Origin: Eonycteris spelaea
Taxonomy: Eukaryota; Chordata; Mammalia; Chiroptera; Pteropodidae
Reading direction: 5' to 3'
DNA: 64,000 nucleotides
NCBI GenBank assembly: GCA_003508835.1
Contig: PUFA01000311.1
Span: 1,240,001-1,304,000 of the forward strand
The notes beneath the pieces are model-generated. The model searched no databases, was not told where the DNA came from, and was given only the letters and a program-made list of their open reading frames with translations. Every line of letters starts with the position of its first letter. Within the stretch, counting starts at the first letter, position 1. Positions 10,020 to 20,106 of this stretch are shown piece by piece. The position numbers were made by a program, and so were the translations under genes.

Positions 10020-11620
10020 CTTGAAGATTAAAGAGCCGCTGGGATGGCACAATGCCTGCCTAGCACACAGCACTCGTCCGGCCAGCCACTGAACTATTGT
10101 GACTCTTATTCTCCCTGTGATTATGAGTTTGGTGGCTTAGGTACCTTGATCTGAAGCAGGATGCCCTGAGTCATAGAGCTGCCTGTCGATTTTGCTGGTA
10201 AGGTATGGCCCCTCGTTAAATGATCCTGAGAGGGCTTGCTTCTTCTGTGGACCGTCCCTGAAGCATTCTTCTTTTCAAATAGAAATCAATCCGAACGGGT
10301 AATAACTTATTTTTTTTTTTTACGAGCGCGCTGCGTGGGGTCCGACAGAAAGGGAAGATGGAGAGAAATGAGTAGCGTGGGGACGATGGCGAGGAGACAG
10401 AATTCACTAGGCCTCCGGAGAAGCGCTTTTAATCTAGGGGTGTTCAGTACCTGGCACTCCCCCCCCCCACACACACACCCCAGGCCAGACATTACTAATC
10501 AATCACCACTCTCGTTCCCTCTGAGCCCAGAAGCTGCGTCAGGATCCTTCTTAAGAGGCTGCTCCAGGCACCCACCCACAATCCTTTTGGATCCTGCGTG
10601 TGCGTGTGCGTGTGTGTGTGTGCGCGCGCGCCCTGGGTAAGCTGTACTGCAAACCGAGCAACAGGAAAGAACTTAGGGAGGGAGAGGCGTAGCGCTGTTT
10701 CCTCTTCCTCCAAATCCGCCATGGGGGACACAGTCATGCCGGTGGTGCCGTCACAGGGCCGTGGGCCGCCCTACGGCACGAGTCTTAGACGCCGATCAAA
10801 AGCAGGGAAATGAAACCAATGAAACCGGCAGAGCGCCCGGCCTGGCCTGCCTTGCTGCTCCGCGCTGGCAACCGCTTTGGAATAAAGGCGTTTTGGGGTG
10901 CTCTCCTGCTTACCAAAAAACTCGCTTTGCCGCCGCGCTGCCGAGTAGCGCCGAGTCTGAACGTGCATTTTTTTCCATCTTTAATTTGAAGTGGTGAAGA
11001 AAAGAAAGAAAAGCTCAAGAGGAGGTTCCAGAGAACCAGGGGTCCACGGTGCCGGTCCACCCAGTGGCTGGGGCTGGCTGTGACCATAATGGCGAGTGCG
11101 GCCTGCGTATTTTCTGGGCGCCGGACCTGGGGGTGCAGTGGACTGTGGATGTCCTCGGTTCCCCCACGCCAACGACCCTCTGTGGTCTGTCCCGTCGTTA
11201 CCTGCTTTGTGCGGAGGAAAGGCCTGGGAGCTCAGGGGAGTCAGGGAGCTCGCTTCAGGTCACACCACGTGGGATCCGAACCCCAACATGTCTGATGAAG
11301 AAGTCATACCCCTGAGACGGCGCGGTTCAGGCCAGCGGAGTCTTTCCATTCGGCATGACGGGCCGGGGCCCTCGCTTCCTAAGCATCTCCCCTGCCGCCT
11401 CGCCGAGGACGAGGACTGACTCGTCTCTGCATTTCCTATCACACAGCCCGGTGCCGGGCATGGGACCCACACACATTCGGTCGCATTACTATTTGGTACA
11501 ATTTGCGGCTTTTTGAATTCAGCAGTGAACTCCTCTTGCAGAGTGCTCGTGGGGTCTTATAGATCTTCCTTCGCTCGGCCCAGAACTGGGGCGGGTATTG
11601 TCTCAGTGGCTGTGGTCACT
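10020..11620. other. Unassigned stretch with (TG)n/(CG)n tract
   Basis: No exon recognised. It includes a T-run at 10,310-10,321, a C-run at 10,460, the dinucleotide tract at 10,596-10,631, and a MIR-like antisense fragment near 11,200-11,290 ('ggtcacaccacgtgggatcc'). The remainder looks single-copy. Confidence 0.45.
10596..10631. repeat. (TGCG)/(TG)/(CG) dinucleotide tract
   Basis: Alternating purine-pyrimidine tract grading from TGCG through TG to CG. Such tracts are potential Z-DNA formers. Confidence 0.9.
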
Positions 11621-11627
11621 AGTGCTG

Positions 11628-11810
11628 TTGGCTCATGCAGTCGGCACTTATTTATTGAGCACCTACTACGTACCAGGCAGTATGGTGGCAGGACAGTGGT
11701 GAACCAGGCAGACCCGGCCTCTGCCTTCAGGCTTGCCAGCCAGCCAGAGAGAGAGAGGGACGCGACTTCAGCACGTGGTAGTAGTCACATGGGACAGGAC
11801 TAGGAGCGCA
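11628..11810 (-). repeat. L2 LINE 3' end, antisense
   Basis: 'cacttatttattgagcacct', 'actacgtaccaggcagtatg' and 'gtggtgaaccaggcagaccc' followed by 'cctctgccttcagg' are the antisense of the L2 3' terminus. Confidence 0.75.
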
Positions 11811-11889
11811 CGCTGCAGACGTGCCTGGGAGGAGCTTCTCACCCAGACCTGGGGGCTGGCCGTGAGGGTGACATCATGACATCTATACG

Positions 11890-12140
11890 GACAGTGCCAG
11901 CCACGCACCGGGCGCTGACCTCAGAATGTCACACGGATCGCCTTTTTAAAACCCCATCCATGGTCAGTTCGCGAAGCGGACCTCTCACCACCAATACGTG
12001 TAGATGAGAAAAGTCAAGCCCAGAAACATTGCGCAACTCGCTCGAGGTCAAGCCGCAAAGTGGCGGAGCTGGCTTCACAGCCAGGCTGTGACTGACCCGA
12101 CCGCTCTCCTAATCCACTGCCCTGATATATATATATATAT
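11890..12140 (-). repeat. MIR SINE, antisense
   Basis: Successive antisense MIR blocks: 'ctgacctcagaatgtcacac', 'gtgtagatgagaaaagtcaa', 'gcaactcgctcgaggtcaag' and 'gcaaagtggcggagctggc'. It ends near the short (AT)n at 12,124-12,140. Confidence 0.7.
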
Positions 12141-12149
12141 TCCCCAGTG

Positions 12150-13550
12150 ACATCTGGAAAATGAGTTGGCGTTAGCTTGGAAAAGTAGGCAGAGGGCGTG
12201 GCCGCTGTAAAACCCAGATTGGGCGGACAGCACACCAGGCTGCAGGAGCTGGGAGCCGTTCGGGACGTGGCCGGAGGGTCTGGGGTGGAGAGCAGCGGGG
12301 CTCCAGAAGGCCCTGCCAGGCAGCGGCCAGAGGGTGTTCCTCAGGGGAATGGCACAACCCGACATCTCCCTAAAACGATCCCCCTGGCTACTGAGGAGGT
12401 GAACGGGGGAGAGTTGGGGAAGGCGCCGGTGATGGAGGCCGAGGCTGTTTGGCAGGGCGGGGACCAGAGCGTGGCCCGCGGGGTGCCTAGGGCATCTGCA
12501 CATCCCCAAGAGTGAGTGTCACCTTATATCTTGAGCCTCTTATCTCACCGTAGCCCTGACCCTACTATCTGGTGGGGGGGGGGGCGGGAGAAGCTAGGCC
12601 CAGGTCTTACCAGCCAGACCCACAAAGCACGTCAGCGAAGCTGCAGACGCATCAAAGCAGAAAACCCCTTTCACCTCCTGAGCGTTTATGTCATTTTCAA
12701 CTGCTAGCTCTTATCATTGCCCGGTTAGTTTGAGCTTTGGCATCAGAAAGGGCTGGAATCTCTGTGAGGTTCAATAGCCCCCCCCTTTTTTTTAACTTAG
12801 CAGCGGACTTGGGGGAGGCAAGAGAGAGGGGGAGGAGGACGGTGGAGAGGGAAGGGGAAAGCATAACATAGGATTCGATTTAAAACGAAACGAAACAAAA
12901 CAAAACACCTTCTTTGCAAGAATGGAACCAAAGGATAAATAATGAAAGCAAAATCCAGCCGAGTGAAAGGAAGCAAAACGCCCCCTCGGAACGAAAGGCG
13001 CGTTCGAGATGTGCTGCGTGAGCTCTCTACCGTCACCGTGTGCGGCCACGGTCCCGCCGGGAAGACACCCTTCACACATGGCGCTTTAATCTTTCGCCAC
13101 GTTTTGTCCGAAGGCCTCAGGAACCTGTGGGGTTCGCTGAGACGCCCCCCACTTAGACGCCCTCTCCGCAGAAGGAACGGTCGACGTCGCTCACCTGAAC
13201 CCCCCCCCCCACCCGGCAAACTCCTAAGACGCGTGCGGGGTGACGCGTTTCTGAAGCTGATTTTAAACGCGCACGTCGCGAGAATGAGGAGCCGAGGACG
13301 ATGGAACGGAAATCGGTTGCCGTTTGCTGACACCGAAGCGTGCGGGTCTGATAGCTGGGATTTGGGCCTGTGGAAGCTTCCAGACTGTGAGTTTCCTAGA
13401 AAAAACAAACAAACAACAACAACAACAACAACAAACGAAGCCCGATTTTGCCTCCTCTTGTATATTTTTGTTCCTCTGGGCTGGGTCCCGTGGTTGACCA
13501 TACAGCTGATTGGACTTCACCTCTGTCTGCTCGTCTGCGTTTTCAAAATC
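12150..13550. other. Unassigned CpG-containing stretch
   Basis: No gene seen. It holds a G-run at 12,571-12,589 that fits a quadruplex pattern, a C/T run at 12,778-12,794, an A-rich stretch at 12,880-12,905, a C-run at 13,201-13,211 and a (CAA)n at 13,400-13,436. Frames to 234 aa occur in several phases over the 12,950-13,350 CpG-rich part and overlap on opposite strands. Confidence 0.45.
13400..13436. repeat. (CAA)n / A-rich simple repeat
   Basis: 'aaacaaac' followed by about eight CAA units. Confidence 0.92.
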
Positions 13551-13564
13551 AACACTGTGGTTCG

Positions 13565-13795
13565 TAAGTCACACTAGGATGGGGTTGAATCCGGCTCCCA
13601 CCATCACGTAGCATCTGCATGAACTTGAACAAGCGTCTCGCCCTCCCTAAGTGGAAATGAGGGATAATTAGGGTACTGGGCTCCCGGGCTGCTGTAAGAA
13701 TTAATTTAATCACGAGATAGTGCACGTCAAACGCTTAGAACCATTGCTGGCACGTTTGAAGGGCTCGATATACATTAGCTTTTCGTGTCATTAAC
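13565..13795 (+). repeat. MIR SINE, near full length
   Basis: MIR in sense orientation: 'gggttgaatccggctcccac', 'gaacttgaacaagcgtctcg', 'gtggaaatgagggataatta', 'gtaagaattaatttaatcac', 'agatagtgcacgtcaaacgc', then the terminal 'ggcacgtttgaagggctcga'. Confidence 0.8.
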
Positions 13796-13804
13796 TATTG
13801 GCTT

Positions 13805-14035
13805 TGACAAAATTAAAAAAAAAACCCAAGCTTTACTTTTGTAAATTAAACGATTAAATATTATGAGGTACAAGACATTAAATTTTATTGATGCAGATAA
13901 ATGATTAAATATTATTAAGAGATTAATGTTTATCATATTTATTAAATGATGAGATTAATTACATTATGAATATATCTCTGATGATTATGGATTACACACT
14001 AAATGATGAAATGGGCTAAAATTAAATTAAATGAG
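13805..14035. other. AT-rich block with degenerate internal repeats
   Basis: About 230 bp of very AT-rich sequence in a GC-rich neighbourhood. 'gattaaatatta' occurs at 13,852 and again at 13,903 (51 bp apart), and shorter 'gattaat' variants follow. It lies between two MIR 3' ends. Confidence 0.7.
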
Positions 14036-14105
14036 TTGATACACACAAAGCAAGTCAGAATGGCCCTCAATACCCAGTAAGCATTCGCTCGGTGTTATTT
14101 TTAAA
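14025..14105 (+). repeat. Second MIR 3' end
   Basis: 'aatgagttgatacacacaaa', 'gtcagaatggccctcaatac' and 'cagtaagcattcgctcggtg' read as another MIR 3' terminus in the same orientation as the one ending near 13,790. Confidence 0.6.
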
Positions 14106-14109
14106 ACAT

Positions 14110-15600
14110 GATTATTCTTTACCCAGCTGCTGGTGACGCCTTCAAAAGCATCACATCATTTGCGGGGAGGGGTTATCAATGACAGGAAACCGTTGGCATC
14201 TCTTCGCCTTCACCATTTGACTGAGATCCGTGCTCTCTGCGTGGCGGCTGAAGAAGTGTGGTGCGTGGATCCGGGCTGTGTCCTGGTGCCTTGTTGTCGT
14301 CCCCGCGTGCACGGCGACGTGCTAACTGAAAACGACAAGAGGCTTGAAGAAGAACGGAGGGAAAGAGGGAAGTCGTTCTCGACGCTCACCTCCGCAAGGC
14401 CGACACGTTCGTTAGAATGAGAACAAGACGGGAATTAACACGCCGATCCGTCGTCACCTGCTGCCCGTGACTGCCAGACGATGGTTTTGGACTTGCTTCC
14501 CCAGAAGCAGGACCCGAGACAAGGATCTGGGATCCCCTCAGGGCAAGGAAGCGGCAGGAGCCGGTGCCTTTGTGGGCAGCCAGGGCTTGGTCCCACTGGG
14601 ATCCCCTGGGGGGCCACACAGAGACGGGCCTCAGAGACCAGCAGCAGGAGCGGGAAGCTGGGTGGTGGCCTTCTCGACCTGGTCACCACCGGCTGAGGGC
14701 TGCTGCTCAGGCCAAGGGCAGCGGGAAAAGCCCGTGGGTGGAGTCTGGGCGCCTCTGGCCACCTGCACAGGGAGAGGAGGTGACGAGGGGCCACGGGCAG
14801 GGCCCACACAGTGCCCACTCTGCCTCCGACCCACACGGCGCAGCCTTGCGTGAGCTCGGAGCTCCCACTTTTCCTGGTCCGTGCCCAGCCTTCCGTAAGG
14901 TGAGCCTGGGTCACCGTACACGTCAAGTCCTTCCTTTTTCCTCTTCCTGTCTTCACTCGGACTCTTTTTCAAACCATAGACAATGCCTTTCCTTGATAAG
15001 ATGCGATTTGGTCACATACACCCACCTTTTCTGTGTTTCTCTGATGACGGCAGTACTGCCCCGTGGCCGGGGGTCGGGGGTGGGCTTTGAGCCACCCAGA
15101 CTTGGTCCCGTTCTCCAGCCCATGTGGGCGTGGGCAGGGTCGTCTCAACTTTTCTGAGCCTCAGTTTCCCCATATGCATGTTCATAAAGGACCACAAACA
15201 CACCCGAGTATTTATTTAGGGGCTACAAACACATTTTAGTGAACAGGCAAAGTCACAAATACAGGATTGCGAACAGTTAAGAACTGACTGCACATCGTCA
15301 GCTCAGGTCGTTAAGTCGAATATTTATGGAGCATTCGATGCAGAAGATGAAAACGTAAGGCTCACCTCCCAGGGGCTTTGCATGAAATGTTACTCTTTAT
15401 TCTAGTTTTTTTCAGTTTTTCCAGTTTTTAATTATTAATTTCACGATTCCAGTGATTTCATGAATACACACTCAAGGCAAAAAGACACCCGGCTACAGAG
15501 AATAAACAGTAAAATGTGCCTTTCACATTCTTTTCACACTAGAACTCTCAGTTCTTTTTCCGGAAGTAATCACGTAATACTTTTGAGATTTAAACGCATG
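14110..15600. other. Unassigned stretch
   Basis: GC-rich at 14,220-15,130, AT-richer afterwards. A short MIR-like piece ('tctgagcctcagtttcccca') lies at 15,150-15,180. Frames of up to 197 aa overlap on both strands at 14,430-14,970 without domain motifs. The 14,480-14,850 part could be an unrecognised LTR. Confidence 0.4.
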
Positions 15601-15639
15601 TGTGCATGCACAAAAACACAGTTTTAACAAGGAAGGATG

Positions 15640-16290
15640 CCACACAAAAACCTCGTCATGGATGTTCTCAGCAGGTCACCAAACCTTGGAAGCGCCTGAG
15701 ACGTACTTCAGTAGCTGAATGGATTAATAACCTGCGGTCCATCCGGACAGCAGAATATTATTCAGCACTGAAAAGGAAGGAGCCATCGAGCCATGAAAAG
15801 ACACAGAGGACCCTTAAATGCATATCGCTCAGTGAAAGAAGCCAATAGGGAAAGGCTGCCTATCATATGATTCCAACTCTGTGACGATCCGGAAAAGGCA
15901 AACATAGGGACCGCAAAAGGACAGGAGTTGCCAGGGGTCAGAGGGGAGGGGAGGAGTGAATAGGCAGGGCGCAGAGGATGTTCAGGGCAGTGACACCGCT
16001 CTGTACGACACCAGACGGGTGGGTACATGTCATTCTACATTTGTCCAAACCCATAGAACGTACAACAGCAAGAGTGAACCCTAGGGTGCGCTGTGGACAC
16101 CGCCGATGATGTGTGGGTGTGCGCGTAGGCTCATCTTGGTGACTAGCGTGCTCCTCTGGCGGGGGATGCAGATAAGGGGGGGTGCGTGGGGGGGAGGGGG
16201 GCATGTAGAAAATCTCTTTACCTTCTGCTCAATTTTGCTGTGACCTTGAATCTGCTCTCAAAAAAAAAAAAGACTTTTTTTAAAAAAAGC
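15640..16290 (+). repeat. L1 LINE 3' end with poly(A)
   Basis: L1 landmarks appear in order: 'cagcagaatattattcagca', 'gccatgaaaagacacagagg', 'gctcagtgaaagaagccaat', 'tatcatatgattccaactct', 'aggagttgccaggggtcaga', 'tacatgtcattctacatttg' and 'ctgtgaccttgaatctgctc', ending in an A-run at 16,260-16,271. 5'-truncated copy in sense orientation. Confidence 0.88.
16161..16201 (+). repeat. G-rich potential quadruplex
   Basis: Four G-runs of five or more within about 40 bases near the 3' end of the L1 copy. Confidence 0.65.
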
Positions 16291-16299
16291 TAAGTGGGA

Positions 16300-17560
16300 T
16301 CACACTATACGTAACATTTGCCTTTTTCTTTAACACGGTGTCTTGAGGATGGCGTCATGTCAGAACAGGAAGACCCGAATTGTTCTCTATCCCAGCTGCA
16401 AGGCGTTTCACAGCTCGGCGGGACCCGATCTCCCGCTGGTGGCCTTTTCGGGCCACTCGTGTGATGGCATCCCCGTCTGGCAAGGGACAACCGTGCGCGT
16501 GCACGTGTGTGGCACTCCAGAGGGGGTGGGCTTGGGCACGCGTCGAGAGCTGGCTCTCTGCCGTCCACAGCCTGGGTCTGAGTTTCGGTCTGGCCGCTCA
16601 CTGTTCTCTCACGCCAACGAATTACCCTTTCTACGCCTCCTCTGTCTCTTCTGCAAGATGGCGCCGCTGGTAGTCTTACCGAGCTGCAAGCGTTTGTGAG
16701 ACAATCCACGCCTTAGTGCTGGCCTGACACAGAGCGAGCTCTCAGTGCTGGGTGATAGCATGTTTATTTTCCAGGGGAGAGTCTGAGAGGCAGAGTGGTG
16801 TTGTGATGAGAGCAGACGCTCTAGAGGGAGCTAATACGTACAAAGTGCTTAGAACCGCGTCTTGCCATGCCCTAGTCACTGCGTAAGAATATTCTGGTTT
16901 TTACTGGTATCCTGGGGTAGAATCGGCGGGTCAGTTTGCCCATCTGATGGGCTCATCTTCCTTTACCGAAACTCTTACAATGGGTCCTGCCCCACTCAGC
17001 TGCCCCACTCAGCGATATTTCCTGAGGAAATCTGGAGCCTCCATTGCTCCTTCCTCCCAGGTCACCACACACGCATTCGGGCCCTGTGGGAGGTTAACAC
17101 ACGGTTCTCGGGGTGACTCTGAAAAGGAGCGGGAGCAGAGACCCTCACACAGAACCGGGGCGGCTTCGATTTGATCGGAGACAAGACGCCTTCTGCCAGA
17201 TGTCAGCCCATCCCAGACGGTCACCCAGCCTGCGTGGGCAACGTGTTCAGACAGCCCCTGGTGTGCTGGGCTCAGGGTCCTCAACGAAACAGGACTTAAT
17301 TTCCATGTTAAAGTGTCTTCTCTCTGTCGAAGCCCCTGCGCTTTACTGAAATAAAAGTCGATCGGGATGGAGAGAGAGGGGCGAACACAGCTTTAACAAT
17401 GTATCCTCTGTCTCGTGGTGCTTTCCTCTTTAAGTTTTAGCCGGAGCCTCGACTGCGCCTCCCCTCTGGGGTTCCTGAGCCCTGTCTGAGCTGTATTCAG
17501 ATGGTTTCAGGACCATCTGACTTTGGGGGCAAGCTGGGGACCCTCTCCTTCTCTCCCAGA
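16300..17560. other. Unassigned stretch with a MIR trace
   Basis: Mostly GC-rich single-copy-looking sequence. Positions 16,825-16,890 ('gtacaaagtgcttagaaccg') resemble a MIR 3' end. No exon recognised. Confidence 0.45.
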
Positions 17561-17569
17561 GCCTCTTTC

Positions 17570-17706
17570 TGGCAGTTGGCTGCCATATTGATGAGATTAG
17601 CTGGTAATGAACAGCCCAGCCCAGCCACGCGGAGGAGATGGCTCAATTAGCAGAATGTCACTGCATCTAATTTACTTTGCTTATCGGGGATTTATTCTCT
17701 AATAAC
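17570..17706. promoter_or_regulatory. Candidate conserved non-coding element 1
   Basis: A repeat-free block dense in TAAT/ATTA cores: 'gagattagctggtaatga', 'ctcaattagcag', 'tctaatttactttg', 'ctctaataac'. Few CpGs compared with its surroundings. Enhancer function is inferred from motif density only; I cannot see conservation without alignment. Confidence 0.4.
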
Positions 17707-17929
17707 TACAGGAAGAAGGGCAGGGCCCCTTCAGGGGCGGGGATCCGAGGGGCTCTAAGCTTGCACGTGCTCTAAGGTCTCCGTGGGCTGGCTTGTCCTG
17801 CAGGAGGGAGGCTGTGAACAGCCAATTTGGGGAAGTGACCCACTGAATCTGCGCCTCAAAACTGAGGGGGAAAAAGATCAAATGACTCTCAGTGTGAAAG
17901 TTGGTGCTTGGATTACAAAGCCTTTGTTC

Positions 17930-17953
17930 CCCGCACCCCCCCCCCCCCACCCC
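17930..17953. repeat. C-rich homopolymer tract
   Basis: A near-pure C-run of about 20 bases. Confidence 0.95.
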
Positions 17954-18139
17954 ATTTATCATATTTATTGGATGAGGAGACTTCTTCCTTGGCTAGTTAC
18001 TTTTCATTGTAATTGTATTAGTAGCAAAAAACACCACCTAGAATAACAACAAAGAAGTTATTTATTGACTCTCTCGGATATAATACCAGGCATTGTATTC
18101 AGCCTTTGACCTGGATGGATCACCTTTAACCCTCTGAAC

Positions 18140-18351
18140 CAGGGGTTGGCAAACTGTCTCTTAAAGGGCCAGAGAGTAAACCTTCTCGGGTTGCAGACCG
18201 GGTCCCTGCTGCGACCAATCAACTTTGTCACTGTATCCAGAAAGGAGTCCTCGAATACTCGGAGACAGACGAGTCTGGCTGCGTTTCAACAAAGCTTTAT
18301 TTACGGACCCGGGCACTGGGCCCAGTGGGCGTCAGAGTTTGCCAACACCTG
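18140..18351. mobile_element. hAT MER-type transposon with both terminal repeats
   Basis: The left terminal repeat is caggggttggcaaact and the right is agtttgccaacacctg, perfect but for two positions. Internal landmarks are 'taaagggccagagagtaaa' and 'caaagctttatttacgga'. The 8-bp flanks ctctgaac and ctcgagac share 5 of 8 bases, compatible with a decayed hAT target-site duplication. It is a 212-bp non-autonomous element. I recognise the family by sight but not its exact RepeatMasker name. Confidence 0.88.
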
Positions 18352-18359
18352 CTCGAGAC

Positions 18360-18569
18360 CAGTGTTTCTCAAACTTTGGGTTGCGATCTGTTAGTCACAG
18401 TATCAGTGTCGCATGCTGCCAACATTATTCTCAAAAACATAAAATAAACCAAAGTAGGACAAAAACTATGTGAACGCATCACATCTAATATGGGGAACAC
18501 TCCTATTTTGTAAAATTTTAACTTCAGATATGTGCATATATATGAACCTGTGTATGCATTTGTATATAG

Positions 18570-18614
<45 letters not shown>

Positions 18615-18680
18615 TGGGCTTTGGTGTAAAAAATACATATCGTCTTACAGATTATGATTACCAAAGTTTGATATATAGTG
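18360..18680 (+). mobile_element. Second hAT-like element enclosing (TG)n
   Basis: It begins cagtgtttctcaaacttt and ends aaagtttgatatatagtg, an imperfect inverted match (14 of 18). 'gggttgcgatctgttagtc' follows the left end as in the known family. The TG microsatellite at 18,571-18,613 sits inside it. It starts 8 bp after the previous element. Confidence 0.75.
18571..18613. repeat. (TG)n microsatellite
   Basis: About 21 perfect TG units inside a hAT-like element. Confidence 0.97.
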
Positions 18681-18681
18681 C

Positions 18682-18795
18682 CCCTGAAGTCTCATTATTA
18701 TATGCATTTTACAGCTGAAGAAACAGACACCGAAAGCCACTCAGTGACTTGCCCAAAATCACACAGGCAGGGGACATTGTCACTCATACAGTAAT
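18682..18795 (-). repeat. MIR SINE, antisense
   Basis: 'attttacagctgaagaaaca', 'cagtgacttgcccaaaatca' and 'cacaggcaggggacattgtc' are antisense MIR landmarks. Confidence 0.75.
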
Positions 18796-18849
18796 CACAG
18801 CAGCGGGCAGTGGAGGGTGGAGTCTTAGGGGAAAGAACTAAAGGTCAAC

Positions 18850-19385
18850 TGGCATTTTATTCTAAGATGACAAGCTTTGGAGATCTGCTTTTTCCATCGC
18901 TCGCTTTGCAAATGTTAAAGAGAAGTCAAACGGTTAAAATTCCTTCCGGTTGGAGGAAAATCAAGGAAAGGAAAATGCAGGCCTATTCTCTTGAACAGTT
19001 CCTTGCTGAAGCAAACAGTGTCTTTTTTTTTTTTTTCCCCCCTTCCTGGTCTTTCCATTGCAATCGTTATTTATCATAATGTATTTCTCCCCTCCCCAAC
19101 AACATTTTAGAAAGTCAGTTGGAATTGATCTGAGACTTTAAACAGTCTCCTGAATGAAAAAGCAGAGTGTAACCTATTCAAACAGCCTCCTCTTCCTTAA
19201 TCTCAGAACAGGTGAGATGCAATTTAAATGATAATGTTAAGCAAAATGTGAGAGCAATGCTGCCCTATAAGAGTGTGATTTTTTTTTTTTTAACCCCACT
19301 GAAAAGACAAATGGCTGAGACATTTATATCTGCCACACTTATTAGGGAGAAAATACTCAACCCATTAATTTTAGGGCTGTGGTGC
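18850..19385. promoter_or_regulatory. Candidate conserved non-coding block 2
   Basis: AT-rich, CpG-poor and free of recognised repeats apart from T-runs at 19,023-19,036 and 19,279-19,291. Motifs include 'ctttgcaaatgttaaa', 'gcaatttaaatgataatg' and 'cccattaatttt'. It may be one or two separate elements (18,850-19,020 and 19,100-19,385). Function inferred only. Confidence 0.4.
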
Positions 19386-19389
19386 TGAA

Positions 19390-19835
19390 TAGGAAGTGGG
19401 GATGAAGTTTCCAAATGCTGCCGGCAGCACCCCGCGGTTCCCACAGAGGGGCGGCCATCACGAGGCGGGTGACCAAAATCCAAGGGTCTTGGGGGAGGGT
19501 TGCTTCCCTAACTTGCATCCTTGCAGGGCAGAGCAAGCGTTTCTCGAAGTGAGGCTCCTTGGTACCTTTTCTCCGCGGGTGGGACTTGAGTCGCTCTGTG
19601 CATTTGTGTCTTTAAGGCCAACCCTCCATAAGTTGTTTGCCCATCAATTTCAAGACAGGTCTCCCTGGCAACCATGGTCTGCACGGGGTATGGATTATGC
19701 ATACAGAAAATAGAACTTAGAGTTATCAGAAGTGATGTAAGTAAATGTTAGTTTCTGTAGGAAAAAAAAATCATCAAAGGAAAAGAAGCCTATTAGGATT
19801 TTGAAGACATGTTTTCCTAAATTAAAAAAAAAGAA
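19390..19835. other. Unassigned stretch
   Basis: No gene or repeat family recognised. It leads into the TA/TG tract. Confidence 0.4.
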
Positions 19836-19868
19836 ATATATATGTGTATATATATATATATGTGTGTG

Positions 19869-19899
<31 letters not shown>

Positions 19900-19924
19900 A
19901 CATGTGTGTGTGTGTGTGTGTGTG
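19836..19924. repeat. (TA)n/(TG)n compound microsatellite
   Basis: Alternating TA and TG blocks over about 90 bp. Alternating purine-pyrimidine throughout. Confidence 0.96.
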
Positions 19925-20106
19925 AGAAAATAAATGACCTCACAAGAGTCCCATTCCTATTTTCTCCACAATTAACGTCTTAGTAAGAAAAGCAAAATCT
20001 AAGATGGAAAGTGTAGTTATCGGCACTCAGTTTTACCCTGTGCCCCCGTGCGCCAGGGTCTGGGGGATTCACGGATGCTTAGAAGAGGGGCCCACGCTAC
20101 CCCCAG

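Noticed and set aside
10025..10090. tRNA-derived SINE head near 'gctgggatggcacaatgcct'
   Set aside because: No B box, no poly(A) or second copy was found; the similarity to a tRNA is too weak.
12797..13577. Open frames of 234 (-) and 211 aa (+)
   Set aside because: Overlapping on opposite strands in GC-rich DNA, with low-complexity stretches from (CAA)n and C-runs.
14470..14970. Possible additional LTR
   Set aside because: General GC-rich composition and a few LTR-like words only; no termini or family order could be defended.
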